A stretch of 64,000 bases of DNA from Leclercia adecarboxylata (GCF_023639785.1 NZ_CP098325.1:2480001-2544000); one strand, 5' to 3'; positions 1 to 8,491 are shown, counted from the first letter of the stretch. A program made the numbers and translations. The notes: generated from the letters alone by a model not told the origin.

Positions 1-2174
1 ACGTTTTCTTTGCTGTTGTGGCTGCCGCTGATGCCCGGGATAAAGTCCAGCGTAAAGCGTGGCGACGTCCAGAGACGTTCTTTACCGCCAATGCCGTATT
101 CCAGCCGATCGTTGCCGTCGGTGAAATGGGTGCCGAAAAGCGAAAGCTGATATTCACGTCGTTCGTTCTGATACCAGCGTAACCACAGATCGCCACCGTT
201 GGCGTTCACCCCATTGCGCAGGGCGCGCAGCGGCGTGTTACGGGTTAACCGCTCCGCCGAGCCCCCGACCCGCCAGTTGTCGCTGAAGTCGTACCAGCCA
301 GAGAGGCGTCCGCCGATTTTCTGATCGCTGGCATCGTTGCGCCCGGAGATCTCCATTTCGGCCCAGCTATTCCTGGACGTCCATTCCGCGCCCGCCAGCA
401 GGTCCCGGCTTATTCCCTTCCCTTCCTCAAAATCGCCACGGGCAAAGTTGTAGCCGGTAAACAGCCGCCAGTTTTGGTTAATCGGTGGGCTATAAAGCGC
501 AGTGTTGAGGGTAAAATCGTTTTTGCCACTGACCGGACTGTCGGATGCGATCCCCTGAGATCCGGCTATCCGCAGTTCAGCCTTGTTATGTATCGCCATC
601 AGTCGTTCAAGCTGCAACGTGGCGGCGTCATCCGGGCTGCGGGAGACCACATCCTGCGTCAGCTCGTCGGCCTGCCGCCACTCCTGTAGCTCCATGGCCG
701 TCCATGCCTGTTGCCTTTCCAGCGCCAGGTTGCTGGGCTCAATGACTTCGGCAAGCTTAAGTTCGCGCTCTGCGGCACGCGGTAATCCTCTCGCCAGCAG
801 CACTGACGCATAGGCAATACGCAGGGCCTGGTTACCCGATCCTGTACGCGCCAGCCGCTCCGCATGCGTCTCGGCGGCAGGCAAGTTATTGGTGGCCACC
901 AGATATTCGGTTTGTAAGGTTCTGGCCAGCAGCCAGTTATCATTGGGCTGCGGCGTGGGAGAACCATAGAAATATCGCAGGTAAGGGCTTTCTTTACTGT
1001 AGATATCCAGTTGCTGCTTCGCTTCCTCGAAATGGTTGTTATCGAGGCGGGCATACAGCAGCTCCTGTTGATCGTCCATGGTCAGCGGCTGCGATGCCAG
1101 GGTCGAGCCACGCGGAAAATAGATGCTTTCAAGCAGCGACTCGGCTTTGTCCGGCTGCTTCTGCGCAAGATAGGCAGAGGCGACCCATCTTCTGGCGTAG
1201 TCAGGAACAGGCGTTCCGTTCGCCTCGAGCGATTCAAATTCGGCGATCGCTTCATCCATGCGTTTACGGATAACCAGGGCCCCCAGCCGGTCAATTCTGG
1301 CGCGTCGCACATCAGCCTGCGCCTCGGGAAGGGGTTTCCAGGTGGCAATCAGTGCGTCATAGCGCGCCAGCGCTTTATCTGCCACCAGAAAGCGTTCATC
1401 TTCATTACGGGTGGGCGTGAACGCCGCGCGGACGGTTTGCGCCGCCGCATCCAGTTCAAGTTGACGTGTCATGGCATCAGGCTGCGGATAGCGCTCTGAA
1501 AGGGTCAGCGCGGGGCCGGCAATACGGTTGGCCGACATGGCAGCCAACAGCGTGGGCACCACGTTTTTGTTATGGTCTGCATCGGTATCGACCTGGCTGG
1601 CCGCCATGACTGAATCCCAGTTTTTCCCCTGGGCATGATAGACATAAGCCAGCAGTGCCTCTCTCTCTGGCCCCGGCTCCTCATCTGCCCAGCGCCGGGC
1701 TTCGGTGACGGCCTGCTCGTTGCGGTGGGCATCGGCAAGCGTCATTATCCAGCCGGTGCGGGCGTCGCTGTTGCCGGGCTCATCTTGCAGAACGCTTTCC
1801 CAGACGGCCAGCGAGGCATTCCACTGCTTTTGGTTCCGCAGCGCGCGGGCGGCAGCGATTTGCCCCCTGGCAGGGATGGCCATGCGTTGGCGATAACGCT
1901 CCCATACCGCCAGCGTCTCAGCGTCATTATTGGCCCACGAGGAGACCTGAAGCCAGTCAGCAATCTCCCCCGCCGTTAACTGTGTCTGCTTTTCCCGGTC
2001 GGCAAGGTATTGCAATAAAGGCTGGCGGTCGCCATCCCGCGCCTGAATAATAAGTTCGTCGTAGGCAGACACCTGGGCGTATACCCATGTCGGGAATAAC
2101 ATGCTCACCATTAATAAGTATCGTCCTGAACGCAAGGGTTTAATAACGCACGAAGAGCAGGAAACTCTGAACAT
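1..2174 (-). CDS. pgaA: PgaA, poly-beta-1,6-GlcNAc outer-membrane export porin (3' end cut by window edge)
   Basis: PgaA exports the biofilm polysaccharide PGA through a C-terminal beta-barrel fed by a periplasmic TPR domain. About 724 codons are visible, against about 807 residues in E. coli, so only the last barrel strands lie outside the window. Translation gives a signal-peptide-like N terminus ending near WVYA, then helical TPR-type sequence. Several stretches resemble E. coli PgaA closely: SAYLAQKQPDKAESLL, RIAYASVLLARGLPRAAERE, LAELRIAGS-like sequence and SGWYDFSDNWR-VGG in the barrel. The start at 2174 has AAGGG about 8 bases upstream. pgaBCD would follow beyond position 1. No diguanylate cyclase gene is divergent from it, unlike dgcT (ycdT) in E. 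coli. Family assignment is secure. Confidence 0.93.
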   Translation of the reverse strand, partial: MFRVSCSSCVIKPLRSGRYLLMVSMLFPTWVYAQVSAYDELIIQARDGDRQPLLQYLADREKQTQLTAGEIADWLQVSSWANNDAETLAVWERYRQRMAIPARGQIAAARALRNQKQWNASLAVWESVLQDEPGNSDARTGWIMTLADAHRNEQAVTEARRWADEEPGPEREALLAYVYHAQGKNWDSVMAASQVDTDADHNKNVVPTLLAAMSANRIAGPALTLSERYPQPDAMTRQLELDAAAQTVRAAFTPTRNEDERFLVADKALARYDALIATWKPLPEAQADVRRARIDRLGALVIRKRMDEAIAEFESLEANGTPVPDYARRWVASAYLAQKQPDKAESLLESIYFPRGSTLASQPLTMDDQQELLYARLDNNHFEEAKQQLDIYSKESPYLRYFYGSPTPQPNDNWLLARTLQTEYLVATNNLPAAETHAERLARTGSGNQALRIAYASVLLARGLPRAAERELKLAEVIEPSNLALERQQAWTAMELQEWRQADELTQDVVSRSPDDAATLQLERLMAIHNKAELRIAGSQGIASDSPVSGKNDFTLNTALYSPPINQNWRLFTGYNFARGDFEEGKGISRDLLAGAEWTSRNSWAEMEISGRNDASDQKIGGRLSGWYDFSDNWRVGGSAERLTRNTPLRALRNGVNANGGDLWLRWYQNERREYQLSLFGTHFTDGNDRLEYGIGGKERLWTSPRFTLDFIPGISGSHNSKEN

Positions 2175-3104
2175 AGTTAACCCTTTATCTCTGTTATAAC
2201 GTGAGCTTTTCATTAATTTATGACTACAGGATGACGAAAATTTAACACTTAAAAAAAGAGCGCAGATAAATATAAAATGTCATGCTTTTTTCGTATTTAC
2301 CATTATTCAGCCAGGGACTACCGTTTTTAAAATAACACCTGTGCGCCACTCAAAAAGTTAGCAGGCACCTTTACCTTTTACCAACTCATGAAATAAAAAA
2401 ACACGCAAAAGCGTGCTTTTCATACTAATATCATTCTTTAGTACCAGACGTTTTTTGCATACTCAGTAAAATGTCCTGGTAAACGCCTGTTAAAATTGAT
2501 GTCCAGTATCTGAACTCAGCAATGAGTCCGCTCTGTGCCAGAGGCGGACGTCAGACAGAAGTAGCATCCCTTTTTATAAGTGATTCATTCTTAATCAAAT
2601 GAATGAAAATCGTTTAAGTCACCTGACTAAAGCCTTGATAATATTCTTCGGAACGATAAAGACAGATCTCGCTTGTAAACATATCCGGAAGACATATCAC
2701 AGCGGTAATTCGAGGGCTGTAATCCATACGGGCAGTAGCCATTATGAGGTTTGAACAAGCATTAATTAAAGCTTGTGCACAAGCTGCTTTGGTTTTAAGC
2801 GTGCTGTATTTTCCCTGAACGAGATTTATATTTACTGGGATTTTGAAATTCCAGTAATGCTCTTATTCTGGAAAACTACTACGTTCAGGGCTATGAAAAG
2901 TACCAGCCCAACGATTAAGGGCTTTTATGCGCCGGGGAATATTTCTGACTTTGGTTCTGTGATCTCTGTTAAGTCGTCTACTCATGAATAATGTACCTGT
3001 TAGCTGCTTAAACGGTTCACGTTCTCCCCCTGCACAAGAGCATTCTATCCTGAGTTGTTCAGCTTCTCGTTACGTCTGCAATTTAACGCACCGCAATCGG
3101 CTTA
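2175..3104. other. Long non-coding gap upstream of pgaA
   Basis: About 930 bases without a convincing gene. It must hold the pgaA promoter and leader. The first 245 bases upstream of pgaA contain no GGA triplet on the pgaA strand. The gap also holds several palindromes. One is an imperfect hairpin with arms GTCCGC/GCGGAC at 2526-2550. Another is a perfect 16-bp palindrome, AGCTTGTG/CACAAGCT, at 2770-2785. A third is a TACTGG/CCAGTA hairpin at about 2837-2860. Short open frames here, for example 2773-2991, lack a ribosome-binding site and resemble nothing I know. The region could carry a small RNA or decayed genes; neither is shown. Confidence 0.5.
2394..2420 (-). terminator. Rho-independent terminator, minus strand, with no assigned gene
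   Basis: Stem CACGC/GCGTG with an AAAA loop, extended by A/T pairs. On the minus strand it is followed by a run of seven T. It would end a minus-strand transcript arising between about 2421 and 3100, where no protein gene is evident, or insulate pgaA from upstream reading. Confidence 0.55.
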
Positions 3105-3134
3105 TTAAACCGCCCCGGGCGTGGGGCGGTTTAA
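3105..3134 (-). terminator. Terminator of the GNAT gene
   Basis: Perfect 12-bp inverted repeat (TTAAACCGCCCC / GGGGCGGTTTAA) with a 6-base loop, starting one base after the stop codon of the acetyltransferase gene. The A/T-rich arm ends supply the U-rich side in either direction. Confidence 0.75.
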
Positions 3135-3135
3135 A

Positions 3136-3627
3136 TCAGAGGGTCATCATCATTTCATGCCAGGCCATTCCGCCGTGATCGGAGGCGGACGGTCTGATGT
3201 ACTGGTAGCCAAAGTGGGCGTACAGATCGACGTGGCGATCCTTGCACATCAGGTGAAGGGTCTTTTTATTCATCGCTTTCATCTGCGACACGAATTTACG
3301 CATCAGCAGCGACGAATAGCCCTTACCCTGGTAAGCCGGGTCGACCACCACGGACATGATCACCGCATTTGGCGCAGCGGGATCGTGCCCCACCAGCTCC
3401 TTAAACGCTTCGTCGGACATCACCACATCCCATGCGCAGCCCGCATTAATAAAGCCAATGACCTTGCCATCCAGTTCCATGCAGAGGAAGCCTTGCGGGT
3501 AGCGATGAATACGGGTGGCAATCTTTTCATGCGTTGCCGCTTCATCCCCTTCATAAGAGGCGATCTCAATCTCATAGCAACGATCGACGTCAGCAGGGGT
3601 TGCCTGGCGGAATAACGGGGTGGTCAT
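3136..3627 (-). CDS. GNAT-family N-acetyltransferase
   Basis: A 163-residue single-domain GNAT protein; these transfer the acetyl group of acetyl-CoA to an amine. Strand beta4 plus the pyrophosphate-binding loop are visible as MSVVVDPAYQGKGYSSLLM (residues about 91-109), the Q/R-x-x-G-x-G/A signature. The FGYQYI stretch near the C terminus is typical of the family. Overall shape recalls the arylalkylamine acetyltransferase-like branch, but the substrate cannot be read from the sequence. AGAGGT lies about 7 bases before the ATG. It sits 70 bases downstream of umuD on the same strand with no terminator seen between, so it may be transcribed from the SOS-controlled promoter. Confidence 0.85.
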   Translation of the reverse strand: MTTPLFRQATPADVDRCYEIEIASYEGDEAATHEKIATRIHRYPQGFLCMELDGKVIGFINAGCAWDVVMSDEAFKELVGHDPAAPNAVIMSVVVDPAYQGKGYSSLLMRKFVSQMKAMNKKTLHLMCKDRHVDLYAHFGYQYIRPSASDHGGMAWHEMMMTL

Positions 3628-3697
3628 GTTTTTACCTCTTCATCGTGTTATTGCCGACAGGTTACCTTTTCCTGGGCGTGCTTGCGTCAGAATTTGG

Positions 3698-4117
3698 TTA
3701 ATCCGCCGACTTAACGATGTAGGTCACCACCCCAAAGATATCGAGCGAGTCCTCACTGCCCACCAGAATCGGGGAATAGGCGCTGTTCATTGGGTTAAGC
3801 TGCACCCGGGGTCTGAGCTGGAGGCGTTTTACCGTAAACTCCCCTTCCACCGCGGCGATAACAATATCCCCGTGCTGTGCCGTTCGGGCGCTGTCGACAA
3901 TCAGCAGATCGCCGTCGCCAATACCGGCATCAATCATCGAATCCCCCGCCGCCTTGACGAAATAGGTCGAGCTGGGGTGTTGAATCAGCAATTTATTCAG
4001 GTCGATACGCTGTTCAACGTAGTCCTGGGCCGGACTGGGAAAGCCGCACTGCACCACATCGCTGAAAAGGGGGAGCGCAATTACCTCGCGCAGCGCTGAA
4101 AGTTGGTAAAACTCCAT
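3698..4117 (-). CDS. umuD: UmuD-type LexA-like self-cleaving protein (no umuC partner)
   Basis: A 139-residue S24-family protein. In E. coli, RecA-stimulated cleavage of UmuD gives UmuD', which joins UmuC to form DNA polymerase V. All catalytic landmarks sit at the same numbers as in E. coli: cleavage site Cys24-Gly25, nucleophile Ser60 in GDSM, and Lys97 in TVKRL. The PSPAQDYVE segment follows the cleavage site. GAGGA lies 7 bases before the ATG, and a perfect LexA box lies 16-35 bases upstream. Usually umuC follows directly. Here the next gene is a GNAT acetyltransferase 70 bases away, and no umuC fragment is visible. It may serve a umuC encoded elsewhere. Confidence 0.92.
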   Translation of the reverse strand: MEFYQLSALREVIALPLFSDVVQCGFPSPAQDYVEQRIDLNKLLIQHPSSTYFVKAAGDSMIDAGIGDGDLLIVDSARTAQHGDIVIAAVEGEFTVKRLQLRPRVQLNPMNSAYSPILVGSEDSLDIFGVVTYIVKSAD

Positions 4118-4132
4118 GATTCGTTCCTCGAA

Positions 4133-4152
4133 TACTGTTTTTATATACAGTA
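4133..4152. promoter_or_regulatory. LexA (SOS) box upstream of umuD
   Basis: TACTG-T10-type core matching CTGT-N8-ACAG exactly: CTGT at 4135-4138, an AT-only spacer, ACAG at 4147-4150, flanked by TA on both sides as in the strongest E. coli SOS boxes. It lies just upstream of the umuD start, where a repressor would cover the promoter. Confidence 0.92.
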
Positions 4153-4313
4153 GTCGCGGCGAGGAGTGTAATCAAGTCATCAAATGACAATGGCTGTTTA
4201 CTGCTTAACCGCTTCGCTTATAACTGGTTGTCGTTGTTATAAATATCTTTTTGTAAATATCCCGGGCGCTGTTCAGGATGCACCTGGATAACTGCCTGAG
4301 ACGGGAAGAAAAA

Positions 4314-4364
4314 ACGTTCAGCTGAACGTGCAGGGTCGCAAAAAATAGACTAGTTTTTAGACTA
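4314..4364. promoter_or_regulatory. Palindrome and direct repeats upstream of the 4449 gene
   Basis: A perfect 16-bp palindrome (ACGTTCAG/CTGAACGT) at 4314-4329 is followed by two direct TAGACTA heptamers at 4346-4352 and 4358-4364, spaced 12 bp. They lie 85-135 bases before the first gene of a plus-strand unit that encodes two regulators, so they are candidate regulator-binding sites. The protein that binds is unknown. Confidence 0.45.
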
Positions 4365-4448
4365 AGATACTGCTTTTTTATCGCTGCAACGGCATATCAG
4401 ACTCAACCTCAATACCGGAAACGGGCAACAACGCAGAAGGAAAAAGCA

Positions 4449-4688
4449 ATGTTTTCTAAAATGATTATTATTGCCGTCGCTTTAATGTCGTTGAATGTCG
4501 CGCAGGCGAACACGCCCGATACCCGTCAGGCTGTTCCGGCCAGCGACACAGAAATAACCTCGACGCACAGCAGTCTGAAGAAGAATATGGCTGATGATAA
4601 AAAGACAGATGCTAAACCAAAAGGAGAGTTTGAACAGGAAAGCGTCGTATTTCTGGCTCAGGGAATGAGTGGGTTTATTGGTTTTTAA
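4449..4688 (+). CDS. Small secreted protein, unknown
   Basis: A 79-residue protein with a clear signal peptide (MFSKMIIIAVALMSLNVAQA, cleavage after residue 20) and a hydrophilic, lysine-rich mature part ending in a glycine/phenylalanine-rich tail (GMSGFIGF). AAGGA sits 7 bases before the ATG, which supports real translation. The mature chain has no cysteine, so it is neither a lipoprotein nor disulphide-bonded. I recognise no family. It starts a plus-strand run that continues 75 bases later with a tail-anchored protein and then two regulators, so a role as an envelope signal is possible but unproven. Confidence 0.6.
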   Translation: MFSKMIIIAVALMSLNVAQANTPDTRQAVPASDTEITSTHSSLKKNMADDKKTDAKPKGEFEQESVVFLAQGMSGFIGF

Positions 4689-4763
4689 TTCAGGGTTAGA
4701 TGTGATGTACGAAATAAGGTATCCTGTCGCCTTCAGGACATTGACATCATCAGGCATTAACCA

Positions 4764-5633
4764 ATGAGCATAATCGATATTAACAGGCTGGAACTGTTTT
4801 TATGGCGTAAATATTTACCTTTGTTACAAAATAATAGCGCCGACAAGGGGAAACCTCACGACTATTTTTCCGTTTTCTTAAAAGATGCAGAAAATAATCG
4901 CTATATTCTGAAGGATGTACAAGGGGGCGATAACGCGCAGGATGCCGCTTTATCATTATCCTCGCTGTATCAGAGTGGCGATAGTGTAAAAAAACTTGTC
5001 GATATTCCTGAGATGGACGCCGAGATCGTCCATTACAAAAAAAATTACGCCCAGACCTATAAAAGCATATTCCTGTTTGCACTCGATCGTACGTTGAAGG
5101 TTATTACGCTCAAAACACAGTTTGCCCGCCTGAAAGGCAGAGTCGTGTCTGGCGCAAAGTCGGATACGGAGACCATCAGCCGCGACCGGTTTAATCTCCT
5201 CAGGCTGCTGGTCGCCAGCTATGTTAATCAGCGCCCCTCGCGCACCTCGTCCGGCTTTAGTCTGGATGAGGTGATCGCCCTGCTCTATGGCACGCTGTGG
5301 TATAAGCACATTAAAAATGAAGCGTTCAGACGAAAAATAAAACTGCTGATGGAGTCGCTGGTCATTAGCGGCGATTTAACCGAAAACCAGGGGGCCTATT
5401 ACGTTCAGGGACAGGCCATCACCACCCTCGTTGAGTATGAAAAAGAGGATCGCCGGGTTTCTCAGCAGCAGAAGATGCACAAAAATATGGTTCGCTTTAT
5501 GTTCGTTATCACCGTGGCAACCCTGCTCATTATTCTGGTGCTGCTTGGCATGGCCGGGATCGTCGATTTGGCGGCCATCTGGCAAAAGATACTGCAAATT
5601 AAACCGGTCAGGTTTATGCTGAAATTCATCTGA
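4764..5633 (+). CDS. Tail-anchored protein of unknown function
   Basis: A 289-residue protein that I do not recognise. Residues 1-245 are hydrophilic with no signal peptide. A single strongly hydrophobic segment lies near residues 246-270 (FMFVITVATLLIILVLLGMAGIV), followed by a short basic tail (LQIKPVRFMLKFI). That predicts a cytoplasmic domain anchored in the inner membrane by its C terminus. The stretch at about 170-225 (FSLDEVIALLYG ... LVISGDLTENQGAYYV) has a winged-helix-like pattern, but this is only a visual impression. It ends 18 bases before the LysR-type gene, so the two are very likely co-transcribed. Confidence 0.65.
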   Translation: MSIIDINRLELFLWRKYLPLLQNNSADKGKPHDYFSVFLKDAENNRYILKDVQGGDNAQDAALSLSSLYQSGDSVKKLVDIPEMDAEIVHYKKNYAQTYKSIFLFALDRTLKVITLKTQFARLKGRVVSGAKSDTETISRDRFNLLRLLVASYVNQRPSRTSSGFSLDEVIALLYGTLWYKHIKNEAFRRKIKLLMESLVISGDLTENQGAYYVQGQAITTLVEYEKEDRRVSQQQKMHKNMVRFMFVITVATLLIILVLLGMAGIVDLAAIWQKILQIKPVRFMLKFI

Positions 5634-5651
5634 AAACAGGGAGCAAGGCCA

Positions 5652-6542
5652 GTGGAATACAAGTTTGATATCAAAACCTTAAAGACCATTCACACCCTCT
5701 GCTCCTGCGGCAGCGTCATACAGACGGCGAAACTGTTGGGTGTCTCTCCCGGCGCCGTCAGCTACACCCTCAATAAAGCACGCAAAATCACCGGTTCGGC
5801 CCTCTTTTTTCGTTCCAGAACAGGGATGGTGCCGGGTAGTCTGGCAGAAGAGCTGAGTCAAAAATATCAAAAAATCGTCAGCGATCTGGATTTAGACAGT
5901 CTTCTCTCCGTGACGGAGAAAAACATCTTTACCGTCAGCTGCTATTCTCTCCTTGAACTGCTGCTCTCGACCGCATTAATCGCCAGCGACGACGCGTTAC
6001 CCCGCATCAACTTTTGCACCGCGATCGATAACGACGAGGCCAGAATCGCCCGGATACGTAATAAAGAGGTGGATATTGATATCGGTACCCGGCTGCCGGT
6101 CAATAACTCCATCATCCAGCTAAAATTTTTCAGCAGCCGTATCTCAGCCATCGTGCGACACGATCACCCCGTGATCGGTGAGACATTTTCCCTCTCCCAC
6201 TGGACGGAGCATCAGCATGCTGTCTGGTCCAGAGGCATGCATCTGATTAGCGATAATGTTGAACAAACCAACCGTTTTAATGCGCTGTTTCAAACGCGTA
6301 ACGTTGCCTTTGTCGCCAGCAGCACGCTTAATCTGGTGATGCTATGCGCCAACAGCGATCTTATTATTTTGTTACCAACGTTAATTGCAAAAAATATTCA
6401 GCCGCTGTTGCCAATAAAAGTGCTGGATGTTCCGCCGGAGCTGGATATGACGTATGAGTGTTATCTCCATTACCACCACTCGCTCGCCACTCACCCCATG
6501 CTGAGTAAATTAATTGCGCATTTTCAGGCGTCGGTGAACTAA
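5652..6542 (+). CDS. LysR-type transcriptional regulator (GTG start)
   Basis: A 296-residue protein. Residues 8-65 form an HTH of the LysR type (LKTIHTLCSCGSVIQTAKLL, then GVSPGAVSYTLNKARK). The rest follows the alternating alpha/beta pattern of the effector-binding domain. The N-terminal helix is a little divergent from textbook LysR proteins. GGGAG lies 8 bases before the GTG start. It is tightly linked to the tail-anchored protein upstream. The nearest targets are its own operon, with the palindrome at 4314-4329, and the outer-membrane gene cluster beyond 7281. The effector is unknown. Confidence 0.8.
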   Translation: MEYKFDIKTLKTIHTLCSCGSVIQTAKLLGVSPGAVSYTLNKARKITGSALFFRSRTGMVPGSLAEELSQKYQKIVSDLDLDSLLSVTEKNIFTVSCYSLLELLLSTALIASDDALPRINFCTAIDNDEARIARIRNKEVDIDIGTRLPVNNSIIQLKFFSSRISAIVRHDHPVIGETFSLSHWTEHQHAVWSRGMHLISDNVEQTNRFNALFQTRNVAFVASSTLNLVMLCANSDLIILLPTLIAKNIQPLLPIKVLDVPPELDMTYECYLHYHHSLATHPMLSKLIAHFQASVN

Positions 6543-6695
6543 AGCGTGCACTGAAAATGCCCAGTAATAACAGTGCAATTCAAAAACGTTAAATTCAGTA
6601 TTTAAATTCCTGTGCCCTTTTTAATTTTACAGGGCATAGCTTCCTCTATACCCTAGCCTCTTCAATTCCCTTACTCTCGATATTCCGATATTAAT

Positions 6696-7223
6696 ATGCA
6701 TACTGTTATTTTAAGTGATAATTATTATCTTTGTTCAGGCATTCATTGCTCAAGGATTAATGCATTATTTATTAGCGACGAAACAGACCTCGAACAGTTG
6801 ATTGAGGTAAGTGCGTTCCGGGATGTCATCATCGCAATCGCACACGACAACCTTCGCAATAAGGTTATTAAGCAGATCAGGCAAGAAAAATCCCGCTATA
6901 TTGTTTTACTGAACGAGATTGAACCGGACTGCTATATCAAAATAGATAACATCATTTATTCATCGTTGCGCTTTACCCTGCAACCGCTGCAGCATCTGAT
7001 CAGCTTTTTCCCTCACTTCCGGCAGCATCACTTTACGCGGCGGGAGTACGATGTGCTCAAGCTGGCTCATCTGGAAAATCATAAAATTGCCAAGCGCCTG
7101 AGCCTGTCGCAGAAAACCACCAGCACCTACCGGATCAAGATTCAGGAGAAGCTGAATATGCGTGCAAAAAATATGCTCGCGATGCACAGAGTGAAATCGG
7201 CCATCATCGATCAGGCATTCTGA
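6696..7223 (+). CDS. LuxR/GerE-type HTH regulator
   Basis: A 175-residue protein. The C-terminal third carries a GerE-type HTH: FTRREYDVLKLAHLENHKIA, then KRLSLSQKTTSTYRIKIQEK, at residues about 112-152. The N-terminal 100 residues have receiver-like alternation (VILSDNYYLCSGI, DVIIAIAHD, YIVLLNEI). They lack a clear phosphoacceptor aspartate, so it is probably a non-phosphorylated CsgD/FimZ-like regulator. No strong ribosome-binding site precedes the ATG. A gap of 153 AT-rich bases separates it from the LysR gene, so it may have its own promoter. It converges on the FadL-type gene at 7281. Confidence 0.8.
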   Translation: MHTVILSDNYYLCSGIHCSRINALFISDETDLEQLIEVSAFRDVIIAIAHDNLRNKVIKQIRQEKSRYIVLLNEIEPDCYIKIDNIIYSSLRFTLQPLQHLISFFPHFRQHHFTRREYDVLKLAHLENHKIAKRLSLSQKTTSTYRIKIQEKLNMRAKNMLAMHRVKSAIIDQAF

Positions 7224-7242
7224 TCCACCACCCCCACCCGCC

Positions 7243-7273
7243 CTGAAAACAGCCACCTCCATCAGGAAGTGGC
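7243..7273 (-). terminator. Terminator of the outer-membrane operon
   Basis: On the minus strand a 9-bp stem (GCCACTTCC / GGAGGTGGC, one G-U pair) with a TGAT loop is followed by TGTTTTC. It lies 8 bases after the stop of the FadL-type gene and also sits between two convergent genes. Confidence 0.55.
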
Positions 7274-7280
7274 CCGGACC

Positions 7281-8468
7281 TTAAAACTGATAGCTGTAGT
7301 TCAGGCTGGCAAACCACAGGTACGGATCGTCATAGCTGCCTTTCAGGATTGCCGGAGACTGTACCCGGGAAGACTGCATATGCAGGTATGAAACCGCAAA
7401 ACCGATATTGCTCTGCGGGGTGATTTGGTACTGCGCCCCGGTGGCGAAACGCCACTCATCCCCGGTCGGCAGGGACAGGGCCGCGTCGTTTTGCGATTCG
7501 TAAATAGTGCTGTCAAACGCGACCCCCGCATTGATACGCCACTGCTCTGTCGGGCGATACTGCACCCCCAGCGCCGTGTGCCAGGAGTCCTTGAGGCGGT
7601 TTTTCTTGTCGAGATCCTGTCCTACCACCGTAATTTGCGGGCTGCCGAACTGGCTCCAGTCCTGCCAGCCCAGATCGCCCATTACCGACCATCTCTGATT
7701 AATATCATGCACCAGGCTTAACATAATCTGCTGCGGCGCCCTGACCTGGGCCGATATCGGCAGATCGTATTCAACGTTCGGCAGGTTCGGGAAGCGAGCC
7801 TTGCCGTCAATATCAAAGTCATATTCAGTTTTACTGGTCCAGGTGATCCCCGCCCGGGTCTGGTCGGTGAGTTCCATCAGTAATCCCAGGCGGTAGCTCA
7901 TGGCCCAGTCGTGATCTTTTTCGGTTTCATCATCGCCATCAACGTTTCGGGTGAGGGAAAGAAGACCGTAGTTAACGTTAACCGAGCCGCCAACCGACAC
8001 CCGGTCGTTCAGCTTATACGCCAGCGAGGGGCTTAAGGTCAGGGCGACCATTGCGCTCTTCTTGAGAAGCCTGTCCCCCGCCCACTCACCGTAGTCGGTG
8101 GCCAGGCCGTAGTTGCCGTACAAGCCGATCCCGGCATACAGGTCATCATTAATTTTTTGGCTGTAAAACCCGCTGGCATTGGGAAACACGCTCATGATGT
8201 CGCCGGGGCTTTTTCGCCCGGACTCGTTGTCCAGGGTATAGGGAATTTTCCCGTCCATCATCTGCGCGCCGCCGGTAAACATATGGTCCGGCAGACGGGT
8301 CATCCCGGCCGGGTTGGTCACAATGGTGGACGCATCCTGGGCGCGCGCCGCCTGCCCCGCACCGGCGAGGGCCGTATCTTCGGTACCTATTTCATAAAAG
8401 TAGAGCCCACTTGCATGGGTTACCGGGGATAACATCAGACCAAGTCCAATCAGTGTAAGTTTTCTCAT
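7281..8468 (-). CDS. FadL/TodX-type outer-membrane transport protein
   Basis: A 395-residue OmpP1/FadL-family barrel. Members let hydrophobic molecules such as long-chain fatty acids or aromatics cross the outer membrane. A signal peptide ends near THA (residue 19). The mature N terminus SGLYFYEIGTEDTALAGAG and the NPAGMTRLPD motif are hallmarks of the N-terminal hatch. The C terminus ends in aromatic phenylalanine (LNYSYQF), as expected for BAM-inserted barrels. It is shorter than E. coli FadL (about 446) and is not that gene. It is the last gene of the six-gene minus-strand cluster, 23 bases after the DUF4056-like gene. Substrate unknown. Confidence 0.85.
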   Translation of the reverse strand: MRKLTLIGLGLMLSPVTHASGLYFYEIGTEDTALAGAGQAARAQDASTIVTNPAGMTRLPDHMFTGGAQMMDGKIPYTLDNESGRKSPGDIMSVFPNASGFYSQKINDDLYAGIGLYGNYGLATDYGEWAGDRLLKKSAMVALTLSPSLAYKLNDRVSVGGSVNVNYGLLSLTRNVDGDDETEKDHDWAMSYRLGLLMELTDQTRAGITWTSKTEYDFDIDGKARFPNLPNVEYDLPISAQVRAPQQIMLSLVHDINQRWSVMGDLGWQDWSQFGSPQITVVGQDLDKKNRLKDSWHTALGVQYRPTEQWRINAGVAFDSTIYESQNDAALSLPTGDEWRFATGAQYQITPQSNIGFAVSYLHMQSSRVQSPAILKGSYDDPYLWFASLNYSYQF

Positions 8469-8491
8469 TCGCCACCTGCCAGGTTACGTTA

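Noticed and set aside
2526..2565. Short minus-strand frame reading LLLSDVRLWHRADS
   Set aside because: This peptide comes from an inverted GTCCGC/GCGGAC repeat of a kind that occurs in many intergenic regions; not a convincing gene.
2773..2991. 72-codon plus-strand frame in the pgaA upstream gap
   Set aside because: No ribosome-binding site and no recognisable domain; it overlaps palindromes and looks accidental.
5652..5870. Minus-strand frame overlapping the start of the LysR-type gene
   Set aside because: Shadow frame; the plus-strand gene has a good ribosome-binding site and HTH.
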